Source of the DNA: an uncultured Oscillospiraceae bacterium
Lineage (GTDB): Bacteria > Bacillota > Clostridia > Oscillospirales > Oscillospiraceae
Direction: 5' to 3'
Length of the DNA: 42,534 nucleotides
NCBI GenBank assembly: GCA_910587395.1
Contig: CAJULJ010000024.1
Coordinates: 1-42,534, forward strand
Position 1 is the stretch's first letter. Every line of letters begins with the position of its first letter. Under the pieces are notes generated by a model that did no database searches, had not been told where the DNA came from, and saw nothing but the letters and a program-made list of their open reading frames with translations. The position numbers were made by a program, and so were the translations under genes. This document shows, piece after piece, positions 7,671 through 14,967 of the stretch.

Positions 7671-8039
7671 ATGTTTATTGTCAATGAACGGGAACGGGAG
7701 TACCGCTTTGGGGAGAGCGGCCCCAAATACCTGCTGAGGGGTCCCCATCTGAATTTTGCCGTGGTGCGTCTCCGCCCTGGGGAGATTTTCCATGCCCACT
7801 ATCACAATGTGATGGAGGAAAATTTCTATGTCCTGGAGGGTCAGGTGGACATCGTGATGGACGGAATGAAGTATGTGCTGAATACGGGCGGCCTGATCCA
7901 TATTGAGCCGAAGGAGGTCCATTATCTCGTCGATTCCTACGATCAGCCGGTGAAAATGGTCACTGTCCTGGCTCCCTATCAGGAGATGGACAAGGTAAAC
8001 GTGGACGATCCGGCATGTTATTCCGGTCCTGTTGGGTAA
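7671..8039 (+). CDS. Small cupin-domain protein in lsr-like operon
   Basis: A 122-residue single-domain cupin. Motif 1 is visible as HAHYHNVMEENFYVLEG (two His plus Glu around residues 42-55) and motif 2 as the segment GGLIHIEPKEVHYL with its His near residue 84, giving a plausible 3-His/1-Glu metal site. Start chosen at ATG 7671, with GGGAG 9 bases upstream; ATG 7665, two codons earlier, is close to that site. It ends the operon, followed by a strong terminator. In enterobacteria the matching position holds lsrF and lsrG, which isomerise and cleave phospho-AI-2. A cupin isomerase or a cupin that binds the phosphorylated product is an attractive but untested role. Cupins are too diverse to assign a reaction by motif. 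Confidence 0.8.
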   Translation: MFIVNEREREYRFGESGPKYLLRGPHLNFAVVRLRPGEIFHAHYHNVMEENFYVLEGQVDIVMDGMKYVLNTGGLIHIEPKEVHYLVDSYDQPVKMVTVLAPYQEMDKVNVDDPACYSGPVG

Positions 8040-8044
8040 GGGGA

Positions 8045-8075
8045 AGCCCCCGCGCCGACGGCGCGGGGGCTTTTT
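8045..8075 (+). terminator. Intrinsic terminator after cupin gene
   Basis: A 12-bp perfect GC-rich stem (8045-8056 with 8060-8071), 3-base loop and TTTTT. It separates the lsr-like operon from the convergent formyltransferase gene. Confidence 0.92.
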
Positions 8076-8079
8076 GCCG

Positions 8080-8865
8080 TTATTCAAGCACTCTGATTTT
8101 GTCCGCGGTGATATACCCGCCCCGAACGGGAAACACCCGGCCCTTTGAGCCGCCGAATACCACCCGCCCGCCGATCAGCTCCGTTTTTCGCGCTCCCTCC
8201 CGGTAGACGCACTCGTAGCCGTAAAAGGCCCGGAGGATCAGGTCCGCTTGAGCCGCCTCCATGTCCGGGGTCACCGTCCAATCCGCCTGTGTGGGCTGGG
8301 GCCAATACTCCCCCCTGCCCTGGGGCCGGGCGTTTGCCAGCACCTGGGGCAGACCGGCCGCCAGCTCACGGACCATGGCGGGTATTCGTTCGTACACCTT
8401 TTCCATGTAGGTCTGATGGTCCTCCCGCTCGGCCAGGGGGAAGCGCTCCTGGAGCAAAATCTCCCCGGTATCGAACTCCGCCGCCATCTTATGGGCGGTG
8501 ATGCCGCCAAGCTCCGCCCCCTCCAGAATGAGCCGGGGCATGGGCCAGGACCCCCGGCCCACGGGCAGCGGGGTGGGGTGGAAATTCACCATGGGAAACG
8601 CATCTGTAACGGGCGCGCGGTAGTAATATCCCGCGCACACCAGCAGCTCACAGCCCTGCCCCGCCAGCTTGTCCAGGTCAGCGGCGGTGACGCGCTTCAT
8701 CGTGCAGGGGATACCCCGCTCCCGCGCCACGCCAACGATGGCGGTATTGAACTCCGTCACGTTGTCCACCGGACAGGTGAACAGCTTCAACACCCGGCAG
8801 CCCTCCTCCAGCAGCGCGTCCAGCACCGGCTTCAGCAGGTCGATGCCCAGATAGGCGATCTTCAC
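8080..8865 (-). CDS. Formyltransferase-family protein (Fmt/PurN fold)
   Basis: A 261-residue protein of the 10-formyl-THF formyltransferase fold. Catalytic Asn and His are seen in VNFHPTPLP near residues 92-100 and the Asp in EFDTGEILL about 40 residues later, as in Fmt and PurN. The C-terminal part ends in an Fmt-like beta domain (GGRVVFGG, GYITADKIRVLE). It is shorter than Met-tRNA formyltransferase and its motifs are diverged (NFHPTP instead of NxHxSLLP), so a sugar-nucleotide or amino-sugar N-formyltransferase is at least as likely as Fmt. Start: GTG at 8865 has AGGAGG 8 bases upstream; TTG at 8868 is also in frame. It stands alone, with the pot promoter diverging upstream. A weak minus-strand promoter (TTGTCA, 17-base spacer, TTATCA, 8952-8980) would overlap the pot promoter. 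Confidence 0.78.
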   Translation of the reverse strand: MKIAYLGIDLLKPVLDALLEEGCRVLKLFTCPVDNVTEFNTAIVGVARERGIPCTMKRVTAADLDKLAGQGCELLVCAGYYYRAPVTDAFPMVNFHPTPLPVGRGSWPMPRLILEGAELGGITAHKMAAEFDTGEILLQERFPLAEREDHQTYMEKVYERIPAMVRELAAGLPQVLANARPQGRGEYWPQPTQADWTVTPDMEAAQADLILRAFYGYECVYREGARKTELIGGRVVFGGSKGRVFPVRGGYITADKIRVLE

Positions 8866-8973
8866 CAATCCTTCCTCCTCTCTCAGTTGTCACCTCCAAA
8901 TTTTATCACAAGATCAGCCTGAGCGCTACCAGAAAACACCTCCCCATTTTTTGATAAATTTCTCCTGAAATGA

Positions 8974-9002
8974 TTGACAAAAGGTGGCCAACCCGCTATA
9001 GT
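8974..9002 (+). promoter_or_regulatory. Sigma-A promoter of potABC(D) operon
   Basis: TTGACA at 8974-8979, 17-base spacer, TATAGT at 8997-9002. Transcription should start near 9009, giving an untranslated leader of about 110 bases. Confidence 0.85.
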
Positions 9003-9022
9003 GTATCTCGCTATCCGTGAAA

Positions 9023-9068
9023 CCCCGGGTCTGAGAGGATCGCTCGCCGAGGCGGGCGCTTGCCGGGG
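9023..9068 (+). ncRNA. Structured leader RNA candidate upstream of potA
   Basis: The long leader can fold as an outer helix CCCCGG (9023-9028) with CCGGGG (9063-9068), an asymmetric bulge containing CTGAGAGGA (9031-9039), and an inner helix CGCTCGC (9041-9047) with GCGGGCG (9052-9058) closed by CGAG. A purine-rich stretch and the potA ribosome site GGGGGAGG follow. The bulged two-helix form resembles cis-regulatory RNAs, but I cannot match it to a known riboswitch class. It carries no T-tract, so any control would act on translation or stability. It could also be an incidental GC-rich fold. Confidence 0.4.
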
Positions 9069-9121
9069 AATACAAAAAGGGAGCTGACAAAACACTCATC
9101 ATTAGAAATGGGGGAGGATAA

Positions 9122-10309
9122 ATGTCCAAGGAGCTGATCCGCCTGCGGGACTGTGTCATGTCCTACGGCGACGAGGTCGTGCTCGACCACATCAATCTGT
9201 ATATCAACGATAAGGAATTCCTCACGCTGCTGGGCCCCAGCGGGTGCGGCAAGACAACCACGCTTCGGATCATAGGCGGGTTTCTGTCGCCGACCGCCGG
9301 GGACGTTTTGTTTGATGGCGTGAGGATCAATGATGTCCCGCCTTATCAGCGGACAGTGAACACCGTGTTCCAGCGATACGCCCTGTTCCCGCATCTCAAC
9401 GTGTTTGAAAACGTGGCCTTCGGCCTGCGCCTGCCCAAAAAGGACGCCGGCGGCCGCAAGGTGAGGGTCCCGGAGAGGGAGATCCACGAGCGCGTGATGG
9501 AGATGCTGGAGGTCGTCAACCTGAAGGGCTTCGAGAAGCGCCCGGTGTCCGCCCTGTCCGGAGGACAGCAGCAGCGGGTGGCCATCGCAAGGGCGCTGGT
9601 GAACCGGCCCAAGGTTTTGCTGCTGGACGAGCCGCTGGGCGCGCTGGACATGCGCCTGCGCAAGGATATGCAGAATGAGCTGAAGCGGATTCAGCAGGAG
9701 ATGGAGATCACCTTCATCTATGTGACCCACGACCAGGAGGAGGCGCTGGCCATGTCCGACACCGTGGTGGTGATGGACGGCGGGCGCATCCAGCAGATCG
9801 GCACCCCCGAGGACATTTACAACGAGCCGAAAAACGCCTTCGTGGCGGACTTTATCGGCGAGTCCAACATCATCGACGGCATCATGCGCGCCGACGGTGT
9901 GGTGGAGATCTTCAACCGCAGATTCCAATGCCTGGACAAGGGCTTTGCCAAGGATGAGCCGGTGGACGTGGTCATCCGCCCCGAGGACGTGGACATCGTG
10001 GAAGAAGCCGCCGGACAGCTCCGGGGCACCGTCACCTCCGTCACCTTTAAGGGGGTGCATTACGACACCATTGTGGACTTTTACGGTTTCAAGTGGCTCA
10101 TCCAGACCACCGATTACTGCCCGGTGGACAGCCATATCGGCATCAAAATCGATCCCGACGGCATCCACGTCATGAAAAAGAGCCACTACTCCGGAATGTT
10201 CGGGGACTACTCCTCCTACTCCGAGGAGTATGAGGAGCTGGATGTGGTGGAGCCGGACGGCGAGGACGGAGAGGAGAGTGACTCCCAGGAGGGCCGCTAT
10301 GAAGAATAA
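9122..10309 (+). CDS. potA: Spermidine/putrescine ABC transporter ATP-binding protein
   Basis: The ATPase that powers polyamine import at the inner face of the membrane. The 395-residue protein has Walker A GPSGCGKT (38-45), Q-loop VFQRYALFPH, signature LSGGQQQR, Walker B LLLDEPLGALD and H-loop YVTHD, followed by the PotA/UgpC-type C-terminal region (EDIYNEPKNAFVADFIGESN and a TOBE-like part). The last 35 residues are strongly acidic with many Glu and Asp; this tail is longer than usual. ATG at 9122 lies 6 bases after GGGGGAGG. It overlaps potB by 11 bases. Order potA-potB-potC-potD is typical of Firmicutes polyamine importers. Related transporters for other cationic solutes have the same domain plan, but the fused PotD-like domain supports polyamines. 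Confidence 0.93.
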   Translation: MSKELIRLRDCVMSYGDEVVLDHINLYINDKEFLTLLGPSGCGKTTTLRIIGGFLSPTAGDVLFDGVRINDVPPYQRTVNTVFQRYALFPHLNVFENVAFGLRLPKKDAGGRKVRVPEREIHERVMEMLEVVNLKGFEKRPVSALSGGQQQRVAIARALVNRPKVLLLDEPLGALDMRLRKDMQNELKRIQQEMEITFIYVTHDQEEALAMSDTVVVMDGGRIQQIGTPEDIYNEPKNAFVADFIGESNIIDGIMRADGVVEIFNRRFQCLDKGFAKDEPVDVVIRPEDVDIVEEAAGQLRGTVTSVTFKGVHYDTIVDFYGFKWLIQTTDYCPVDSHIGIKIDPDGIHVMKKSHYSGMFGDYSSYSEEYEELDVVEPDGEDGEESDSQEGRYEE

Positions 10310-11243
10310 GCGCTCCTGGTTTGCCTTTCCTTATGTGATCTGGATGGCGCTGTTTGTGGTCATCCCCATCCTCATCATGACGGTGTACGCCGTCACCACC
10401 CAGGACCCCGTCACCCAGCAGTTCATACCTACGGGGGAAAACTTCACGGGGATGGGCGTCTATCTGTCCGTGTTCCTGCGCTCCTTCTGGCTGGCGGTGG
10501 TCGCCACCCTGGTGTGCCTGCTCATCGGCTACCCGGTATCCTACTGGATGGCCAAGGAGGGCCCCCGGTTCCAGCGGGTGGCCATGGCGCTGATTATGCT
10601 GCCCATGTGGATGAACTTCCTGCTGCGCACCTATTCCTGGATGTCCATTCTGGAAAACAACGGCCTGCTCAATCAGCTGTTCCAGAATATTGGCGTGATC
10701 GACCTCCATAACAGCGCCGGCGCCTGGCTGACCGGCCTGCGCAACAGCATTGCCATCCGCTTCACCGAGGACCCCGACAGCTTCATCCCGGCGGTCTATC
10801 ATCCCATCCGCTATTTCCAGATGATCGGCACTCCCGGCGCGGTGGTGCTGGGCATGGTGTACAACTATCTGCCCTTCATGATCCTGCCCATCTACTCCGT
10901 CATCGTCAAACTGGACGGCTCCCTCATCGAGGCCGCCCGAGACCTGGGAGCGGATTCGGCGCGGGTGTTTTCCAAGGTGATTTTCCCCCTGTCCCTGCCG
11001 GGCATCCTGTCCGGGGTGACCATGGTGTTCGTCCCCGCGGTGTCCACCTTCGCCATCTCCCAGCTGCTGGGCGGCGGCACCCAGATGATGCTGGGCGACC
11101 TCATCGAGCAGCAGTTCCTGGGCGGGGCCTACAATCCCCACCTGGGAGCGGCTATCTCCATGGTGATGATGGTGATCGTTGTCGTGTGCATGGTGGTCAT
11201 GAACCACTTCGGCGAGGGCGAAGAACAGGCGGTGATGCTATGA
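10299..11243 (+). CDS. potB: Spermidine/putrescine ABC transporter permease
   Basis: First membrane subunit of the importer, 314 residues with about six hydrophobic segments. The cytoplasmic coupling loop appears as IEAARDLGADSARVFSKVIFPLSLPG (read as the EAA motif followed by LPLSLPG-type sequence) in the second half. The ATG at 10299 lies inside the 3' end of potA with AGGAGGG upstream; an earlier in-frame ATG at 10230 would place the start deep in potA. The insertion of about 35 residues between the third and fourth hydrophobic segments (around residues 135-170) is hydrophilic. A repeat-like pair of hairpins begins at the base after its stop codon. Confidence 0.92.
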   Translation: MKNKRSWFAFPYVIWMALFVVIPILIMTVYAVTTQDPVTQQFIPTGENFTGMGVYLSVFLRSFWLAVVATLVCLLIGYPVSYWMAKEGPRFQRVAMALIMLPMWMNFLLRTYSWMSILENNGLLNQLFQNIGVIDLHNSAGAWLTGLRNSIAIRFTEDPDSFIPAVYHPIRYFQMIGTPGAVVLGMVYNYLPFMILPIYSVIVKLDGSLIEAARDLGADSARVFSKVIFPLSLPGILSGVTMVFVPAVSTFAISQLLGGGTQMMLGDLIEQQFLGGAYNPHLGAAISMVMMVIVVVCMVVMNHFGEGEEQAVML

Positions 11244-11303
11244 CTTACTTTTTCTTGAAAGAAAAAGTAAGCAAAAATAACTTTAGCTCGCTTCTTTTTG
11301 CTT
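11244..11303 (+). repeat. Stop-codon-adjacent hairpin element between potB and potCD
   Basis: A perfect 13-bp inverted repeat (CTTACTTTTTCTT at 11244-11256, complement at 11259-11271) starts at the first base after the potB stop. A second imperfect 12-bp inverted repeat follows (11269-11280 with 11292-11303, one mismatch). The sequence is much more AT-rich than its neighbours. A similar hairpin, also touching the stop codon, follows icd at 25714-25741. This suggests a dispersed REP-like element; it might also tune mRNA stability between potB and potCD. Confidence 0.65.
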
Positions 11304-11349
11304 GCTTTCCCTCCACGTTATCGCCCGGTGACGAAAGGGGGGCGTTGCT

Positions 11350-13365
11350 GTGAAGCATGGTAACCGTATCGGAAGCCGCCTGTTCATCGGCCTGACCTTC
11401 CTGTTTTTGTACCTGCCCATCTTCCTGCTGATCGTATTCTCCTTCAACGCCGGAGAATCCAGCGCCGTGTGGCAGGGCTTCTCCCTGGACTGGTACGTCT
11501 CCCTGTTCCAGAACCGGCTCATTATGGAGAGCCTGTACACCACCCTGCTGGTCTCCCTGCTGGCCACCGCCATCTCCACCTTTGCGGGCACCTTCGCCGC
11601 CATCGGGCTGTACAGCCTGGGCAAGCGCCGCCGGGACGCCCTGCTGGTGGTCAACGACATCCCCATGATGAACGCGGACATTGTCACCGGCGTGTCTCTG
11701 TGCCTGTTCTTCGTAGCCTTCTTCCAAGGCTGGGGCTCCTTTGCCCAGTGGTTCAACAGCGTACAGGGCGCCGTCGAGCTGCCCGAGCGGCTCACCCTGG
11801 GCTTCGGCACCATGCTGCTGGCCCACATCTCCTTTAATATCCCTTATGTCATCCTGAACGTGGCCCCCAAGCTGCGGCAGATGGACAAGAACCTGGTGGA
11901 CGCCGCCCAGGACCTGGGCTGTACCTGGATGCAGGCGTTCTGGAAGGTGATCCTCCCCGAGATTAAGCCGGGTATCGTGTCCGGGGCGCTCATCGCCTTC
12001 ACCATGTCCATCGACGACTTCGTCATCTCCTACTTTACCGCCGGGTCGTCCACCTCCACCCTGGCCATGCGCATCTACTCCATGACCAAAAAGCGCATCA
12101 CCCCGGAGGTCAACGCCGTGTCCACCCTGCTGTTTTTGTCGGTGCTGGCGCTGCTGGTGCTCAACAACGTCCGGGAGGTCCGCCAGGAGCGCCGGGCGGA
12201 GCGGCAGGAGATCCGGGAGCCGTCGTTCTTTGAGAAGCTGTCCTTCCGCTTTCACCACCCCTCCTTCAAGTGGGTGCGCCGGGGCGTGACTGCCGCCATG
12301 GGCTGCGTATTTATTGTGGTCGTCGTCCTGCTCACCGGGGCCGCCTACTCCCAGCCGGTGGTCAACGTGTGCAGCCTGGGCGAGTACATCGACGAGGAGC
12401 TCATCACCATCTTTGAGGACCGGACGGGCATCCGGGTGAACTATCAGACCGCTGAGAGCAACGAGGCGCTGTACTCCCTGCTGAAAAGCGGCGGCGCGGA
12501 CTACGACGTCATCGTCACCTCCGACTATATGATCGCACAGCTCATCGAGGAGGACATGCTGGAGGAGCTGGATTACGCTCAGATTCCCAACTTTGACCTC
12601 ATCGACCCCCGCTTCCGCAACCTGCCCTATGATCCGGAAAACAGGTACACCGTCCCCTACACCTGGGGCACCCTGGGCATCATCTACAACGCCAATATGG
12701 TGGAGGAGGAGATCGACAGCTGGAGCGCGCTGTACGGCGATGAGTACGCCGGGAATGTGCTGCTTATCAACAACTCCCGGGACGCACTGGGCGAGGCCCT
12801 GCTGTATCTGGGTTACTCGGTGAACACCACCGACGAGGCGGAAATCCGCGAAGCCTTTGACCTCATCGCCGACGCCAACGCCCGCGGCGTGTACCAGGCC
12901 AAGGTGTCCGACCAGGTGTTCCAGAAGATGGAGGGCGGCAACGCCGCCATCGCCACCTACTACGCCGGGGACTACCTGTCCATGCTGGAAAATCAGGCGG
13001 ACGGCGTGGACCTGCGCTACGTCATCCCCAAGGAGGGCTCCAACTGGTTCGTGGACGCCCTGTGCGTGCTTAAGGACGCCCCCCACTACGACGAGGCCAT
13101 GGAGTGGATCAACTTTATGGCCTCCACCGAGGCCAACCTGGCCAACATGGACTATATCTGGTACGCCTCCCCCAACACCGAGGCGCTGGAACAGTACCCC
13201 GCCTACTATGAGGAAAACAGCGAGGACGGCGAGCCGCTGGACCCGGAGCTGTACGAGATCATGGCCCCGCCAGCCGAGGTGCTGGAGCGGTGCGAGAGCT
13301 ATGTGGTGCTGCCCCAGGCCACCCGGAAGCTGTACAACGACCTTTGGATCGAGCTGGGCGCCTAA
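11350..13365 (+). CDS. potCD: PotC-PotD fusion: polyamine permease with tethered substrate-binding domain
   Basis: A 671-residue fusion of two transporter subunits. Residues about 1-275 are the PotC permease, with six hydrophobic segments and the EAA coupling loop (DAAQDLGCTWMQAFWKV, then LPEIKPG). A charged cytoplasmic linker rich in Arg and Glu (about 278-310) leads to one further transmembrane helix (about 313-334). The remainder is a PotD-type solute-binding domain: NVCSLGEYIDEELI, FEDRTGIRVNYQTAESNEALY, ADYDVIVTSDYMI and PYTWGTLGIIYN match PotD blocks. The extra helix would anchor the binding domain outside the cell. There is no separate potD or lipoprotein signal. GTG at 11350 is chosen because GGGGGG lies 9 bases upstream and no other start precedes the first membrane segment. 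Fused PotCD proteins are known in some Firmicutes. Confidence 0.93.
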   Translation: MKHGNRIGSRLFIGLTFLFLYLPIFLLIVFSFNAGESSAVWQGFSLDWYVSLFQNRLIMESLYTTLLVSLLATAISTFAGTFAAIGLYSLGKRRRDALLVVNDIPMMNADIVTGVSLCLFFVAFFQGWGSFAQWFNSVQGAVELPERLTLGFGTMLLAHISFNIPYVILNVAPKLRQMDKNLVDAAQDLGCTWMQAFWKVILPEIKPGIVSGALIAFTMSIDDFVISYFTAGSSTSTLAMRIYSMTKKRITPEVNAVSTLLFLSVLALLVLNNVREVRQERRAERQEIREPSFFEKLSFRFHHPSFKWVRRGVTAAMGCVFIVVVVLLTGAAYSQPVVNVCSLGEYIDEELITIFEDRTGIRVNYQTAESNEALYSLLKSGGADYDVIVTSDYMIAQLIEEDMLEELDYAQIPNFDLIDPRFRNLPYDPENRYTVPYTWGTLGIIYNANMVEEEIDSWSALYGDEYAGNVLLINNSRDALGEALLYLGYSVNTTDEAEIREAFDLIADANARGVYQAKVSDQVFQKMEGGNAAIATYYAGDYLSMLENQADGVDLRYVIPKEGSNWFVDALCVLKDAPHYDEAMEWINFMASTEANLANMDYIWYASPNTEALEQYPAYYEENSEDGEPLDPELYEIMAPPAEVLERCESYVVLPQATRKLYNDLWIELGA

Positions 13366-13376
13366 AATATGGAAAA

Positions 13377-13412
13377 CCGCCGGAGGATTCATGTCCTCCG
13401 GCGGCTTTTTCT
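13377..13412 (+). terminator. Intrinsic terminator of pot operon
   Basis: An 11-bp perfect stem (CCGCCGGAGGA at 13377-13387 with 13394-13404), 6-base loop and CTTTTTCTT tail, 12 bases after the potCD stop. Confidence 0.9.
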
Positions 13413-13429
13413 TCCGATTCGCTTAGGAT

Positions 13430-13458
13430 TTGACTATTGAGTGCCGATGTTGTATAAT
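13430..13458 (+). promoter_or_regulatory. Sigma-A promoter of methyltransferase-VanZ-ecf-truA operon
   Basis: TTGACT at 13430-13435, 17-base spacer and a perfect TATAAT at 13453-13458, 33 bases before the methyltransferase ATG. No terminator is seen until after 20742, so this promoter may drive the whole ten-gene run. Confidence 0.88.
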
Positions 13459-13490
13459 AACATGATTTTAGCGGTGTGGGGGTGGACTCG

Positions 13491-14354
13491 ATGTGGCTGG
13501 CGGACCAATGGACCGACTATGAGCTGATCGACTGCGGCCGGGGCGAAAAGCTGGAGCGCTGGGGCGATAAGCTCCTGGTACGGCCCGACCCCCAGGCCAT
13601 CTGGAACACCCCCAGAAACCACCGGGGCTGGAGAAAGCCGGACGCCCGGTATTCCCGGTCCAGCACCGGCGGCGGCCAGTGGGCGGACAAGAGCGTCCCC
13701 CAGCGGTGGCAGGTAAATTACGGCGATCTCACTTTCAACGTGGGACTGATGAATTTCAAGCACACCGGGGTGTTCCCCGAGCAGGGGGCCAACTGGGACT
13801 TTGCCAGGGAGCAGATTAAACACGCCGGACGGCCCGTCAGCGTGCTCAACCTGTTCGCCTACACCGGCGCGGCCACCATCGCCTGCGCTGCGGCGGGGGC
13901 GTCGGTGTGCCATGTGGACGCGGCCAAGGGCATGGTGCAGTGGGCAAGGGACAACGCCAGATCCTCCGGGCTGGAGGACAAACCCATCCGCTGGATCGTG
14001 GACGACTGCGGCAAGTTCGTGGAGCGGGAAATCCGCCGGGGACGGAAATACGACGCAGTCATCATGGACCCGCCCTCCTACGGACGCGGACCCTCCGGCG
14101 AGGTGTGGAAGCTGGAGGAAAACCTGTACCCCTTTGTGGAGCTGGTATCCGGGGTGCTGTCCGACGAGCCGCTGTTTGTGATTTTGAACTCCTATACCAC
14201 AGGGCTGGCCCCATCGGTGCTCACCTATATGTTACAGACCGTAATCGGCGGGAAGTTCGGCGGGCACACCGTATCCGACGAGCTGGGCCTGCCTGTGACC
14301 CAGACCGGGCTGGCCCTGCCTTGCGGGGCCACGGGGCGGTGGACCAGACACTGA
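13491..14354 (+). CDS. Class I SAM-dependent methyltransferase (RlmI/COG1092-like)
   Basis: A 287-residue Rossmann-type methyltransferase. The SAM-binding glycine loop is VLNLFAYTGAATIA (about residues 119-132), followed by an acidic residue in HVDAAKGMVQWA, an Asp pair in WIVDDCGKF, and the catalytic-type motif MDPPSYGRGP. The DPPSYG form and the overall order resemble the RlmI/RlmK group that methylates 23S rRNA, but the N-terminal PUA domain of RlmI is absent. The substrate is therefore unknown; an RNA base is most likely. ATG 13491 has a G-rich ribosome site upstream (GGGGGTGG); GTG 13476 is an alternative. It starts a long operon and ends one base before the VanZ gene. Confidence 0.8.
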   Translation: MWLADQWTDYELIDCGRGEKLERWGDKLLVRPDPQAIWNTPRNHRGWRKPDARYSRSSTGGGQWADKSVPQRWQVNYGDLTFNVGLMNFKHTGVFPEQGANWDFAREQIKHAGRPVSVLNLFAYTGAATIACAAAGASVCHVDAAKGMVQWARDNARSSGLEDKPIRWIVDDCGKFVEREIRRGRKYDAVIMDPPSYGRGPSGEVWKLEENLYPFVELVSGVLSDEPLFVILNSYTTGLAPSVLTYMLQTVIGGKFGGHTVSDELGLPVTQTGLALPCGATGRWTRH

Positions 14355-14355
14355 T

Positions 14356-14952
14356 ATGGGACGCACCCTTCGCTATCTGTTCGCCATGCTCTGCGGCGCG
14401 CTCCCGGCGTTGCTGCTGTTTTTCAGCCTGCGTCCCCCGCGCCTGCGGCGGTTGAAACAGAACGGCTTGTGCAGTCCCTTCCACAGGGAGGCCGCCCTGG
14501 CTCTCTTCTGGATGTACTGCGGCGGGGCCGCTGTTCTGGGCCTGACCCCCAGATGGGTCGTCCGCTCCCTGGCGGGGCTGCCGCTGGGGATGCCGTGGAA
14601 TGCGGACAGCCTCCCCTTTTTCAGTCCGGGGAATGTCAATTTGGTTCCATTTGACACCTTTTCTCAGTCTATTTACATTTTAGTGGCAAATGTCATTCTA
14701 TTCATGCCCTTCGGCCTGTATTCCGCCCTTCTGTGGCGGGGCTTCGGCTGGAAACGGGCGCTTCTGGCCGGGGGCTGCATCACCCTTTTCATCGAATTCT
14801 GCCAGCTTTTCATCGGCCGGACCTTTGACATCGACGACTTGATGCTCAACACCCTAGGCGTGTTCTGCGGCTTCCTGCTGGCCCCGGTGGTCCGGCGGCT
14901 GTGCCCCCGGCTTGCCGCGAAGCTGCTGGTTTTTCCCATCACTTCTTCCTGA
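14356..14952 (+). CDS. VanZ-family membrane protein
   Basis: A 198-residue membrane protein with an N-terminal hydrophobic segment and four further ones. The VanZ core is clear: NLVPFDTF, ANVILFMPFGLYSALLW, FIEFCQLFIGRTFDIDDLMLNTLGVFCG (read as separate motifs FIEFCQ, FDIDDL, NTLGVFCG). Start ATG 14356 follows the methyltransferase stop by one base, suggesting translational coupling. Family members are linked to glycopeptide tolerance in a few cases, but no role is established in gut Firmicutes. This is the usual short form, in contrast with the long VanZ protein at 3493. Confidence 0.85.
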   Translation: MGRTLRYLFAMLCGALPALLLFFSLRPPRLRRLKQNGLCSPFHREAALALFWMYCGGAAVLGLTPRWVVRSLAGLPLGMPWNADSLPFFSPGNVNLVPFDTFSQSIYILVANVILFMPFGLYSALLWRGFGWKRALLAGGCITLFIEFCQLFIGRTFDIDDLMLNTLGVFCGFLLAPVVRRLCPRLAAKLLVFPITSS

Positions 14953-14967
14953 TCGAGGTATTTTTCC

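Noticed and set aside
9009..9121. TPP, glycine or guanidine riboswitch in the pot leader
   Set aside because: CTGAGA recalls part of the TPP motif, but the second conserved half is missing. On the reverse strand CTCTCAG recalls glycine riboswitches, but the partner GGAGAG and the core are absent. No ykkC core was found.
11350..13365. PotC-PotD fusion as a sequencing artefact joining two genes
   Set aside because: The joint is a smooth open frame with a transmembrane helix exactly where an anchor is needed, and no start codon with a ribosome site lies at the junction.
11245..13392. A long minus-strand open frame opposite potCD
   Set aside because: Shadow of the PotC-PotD fusion, with low-complexity His/Val/Gly-rich translation typical of antisense frames.
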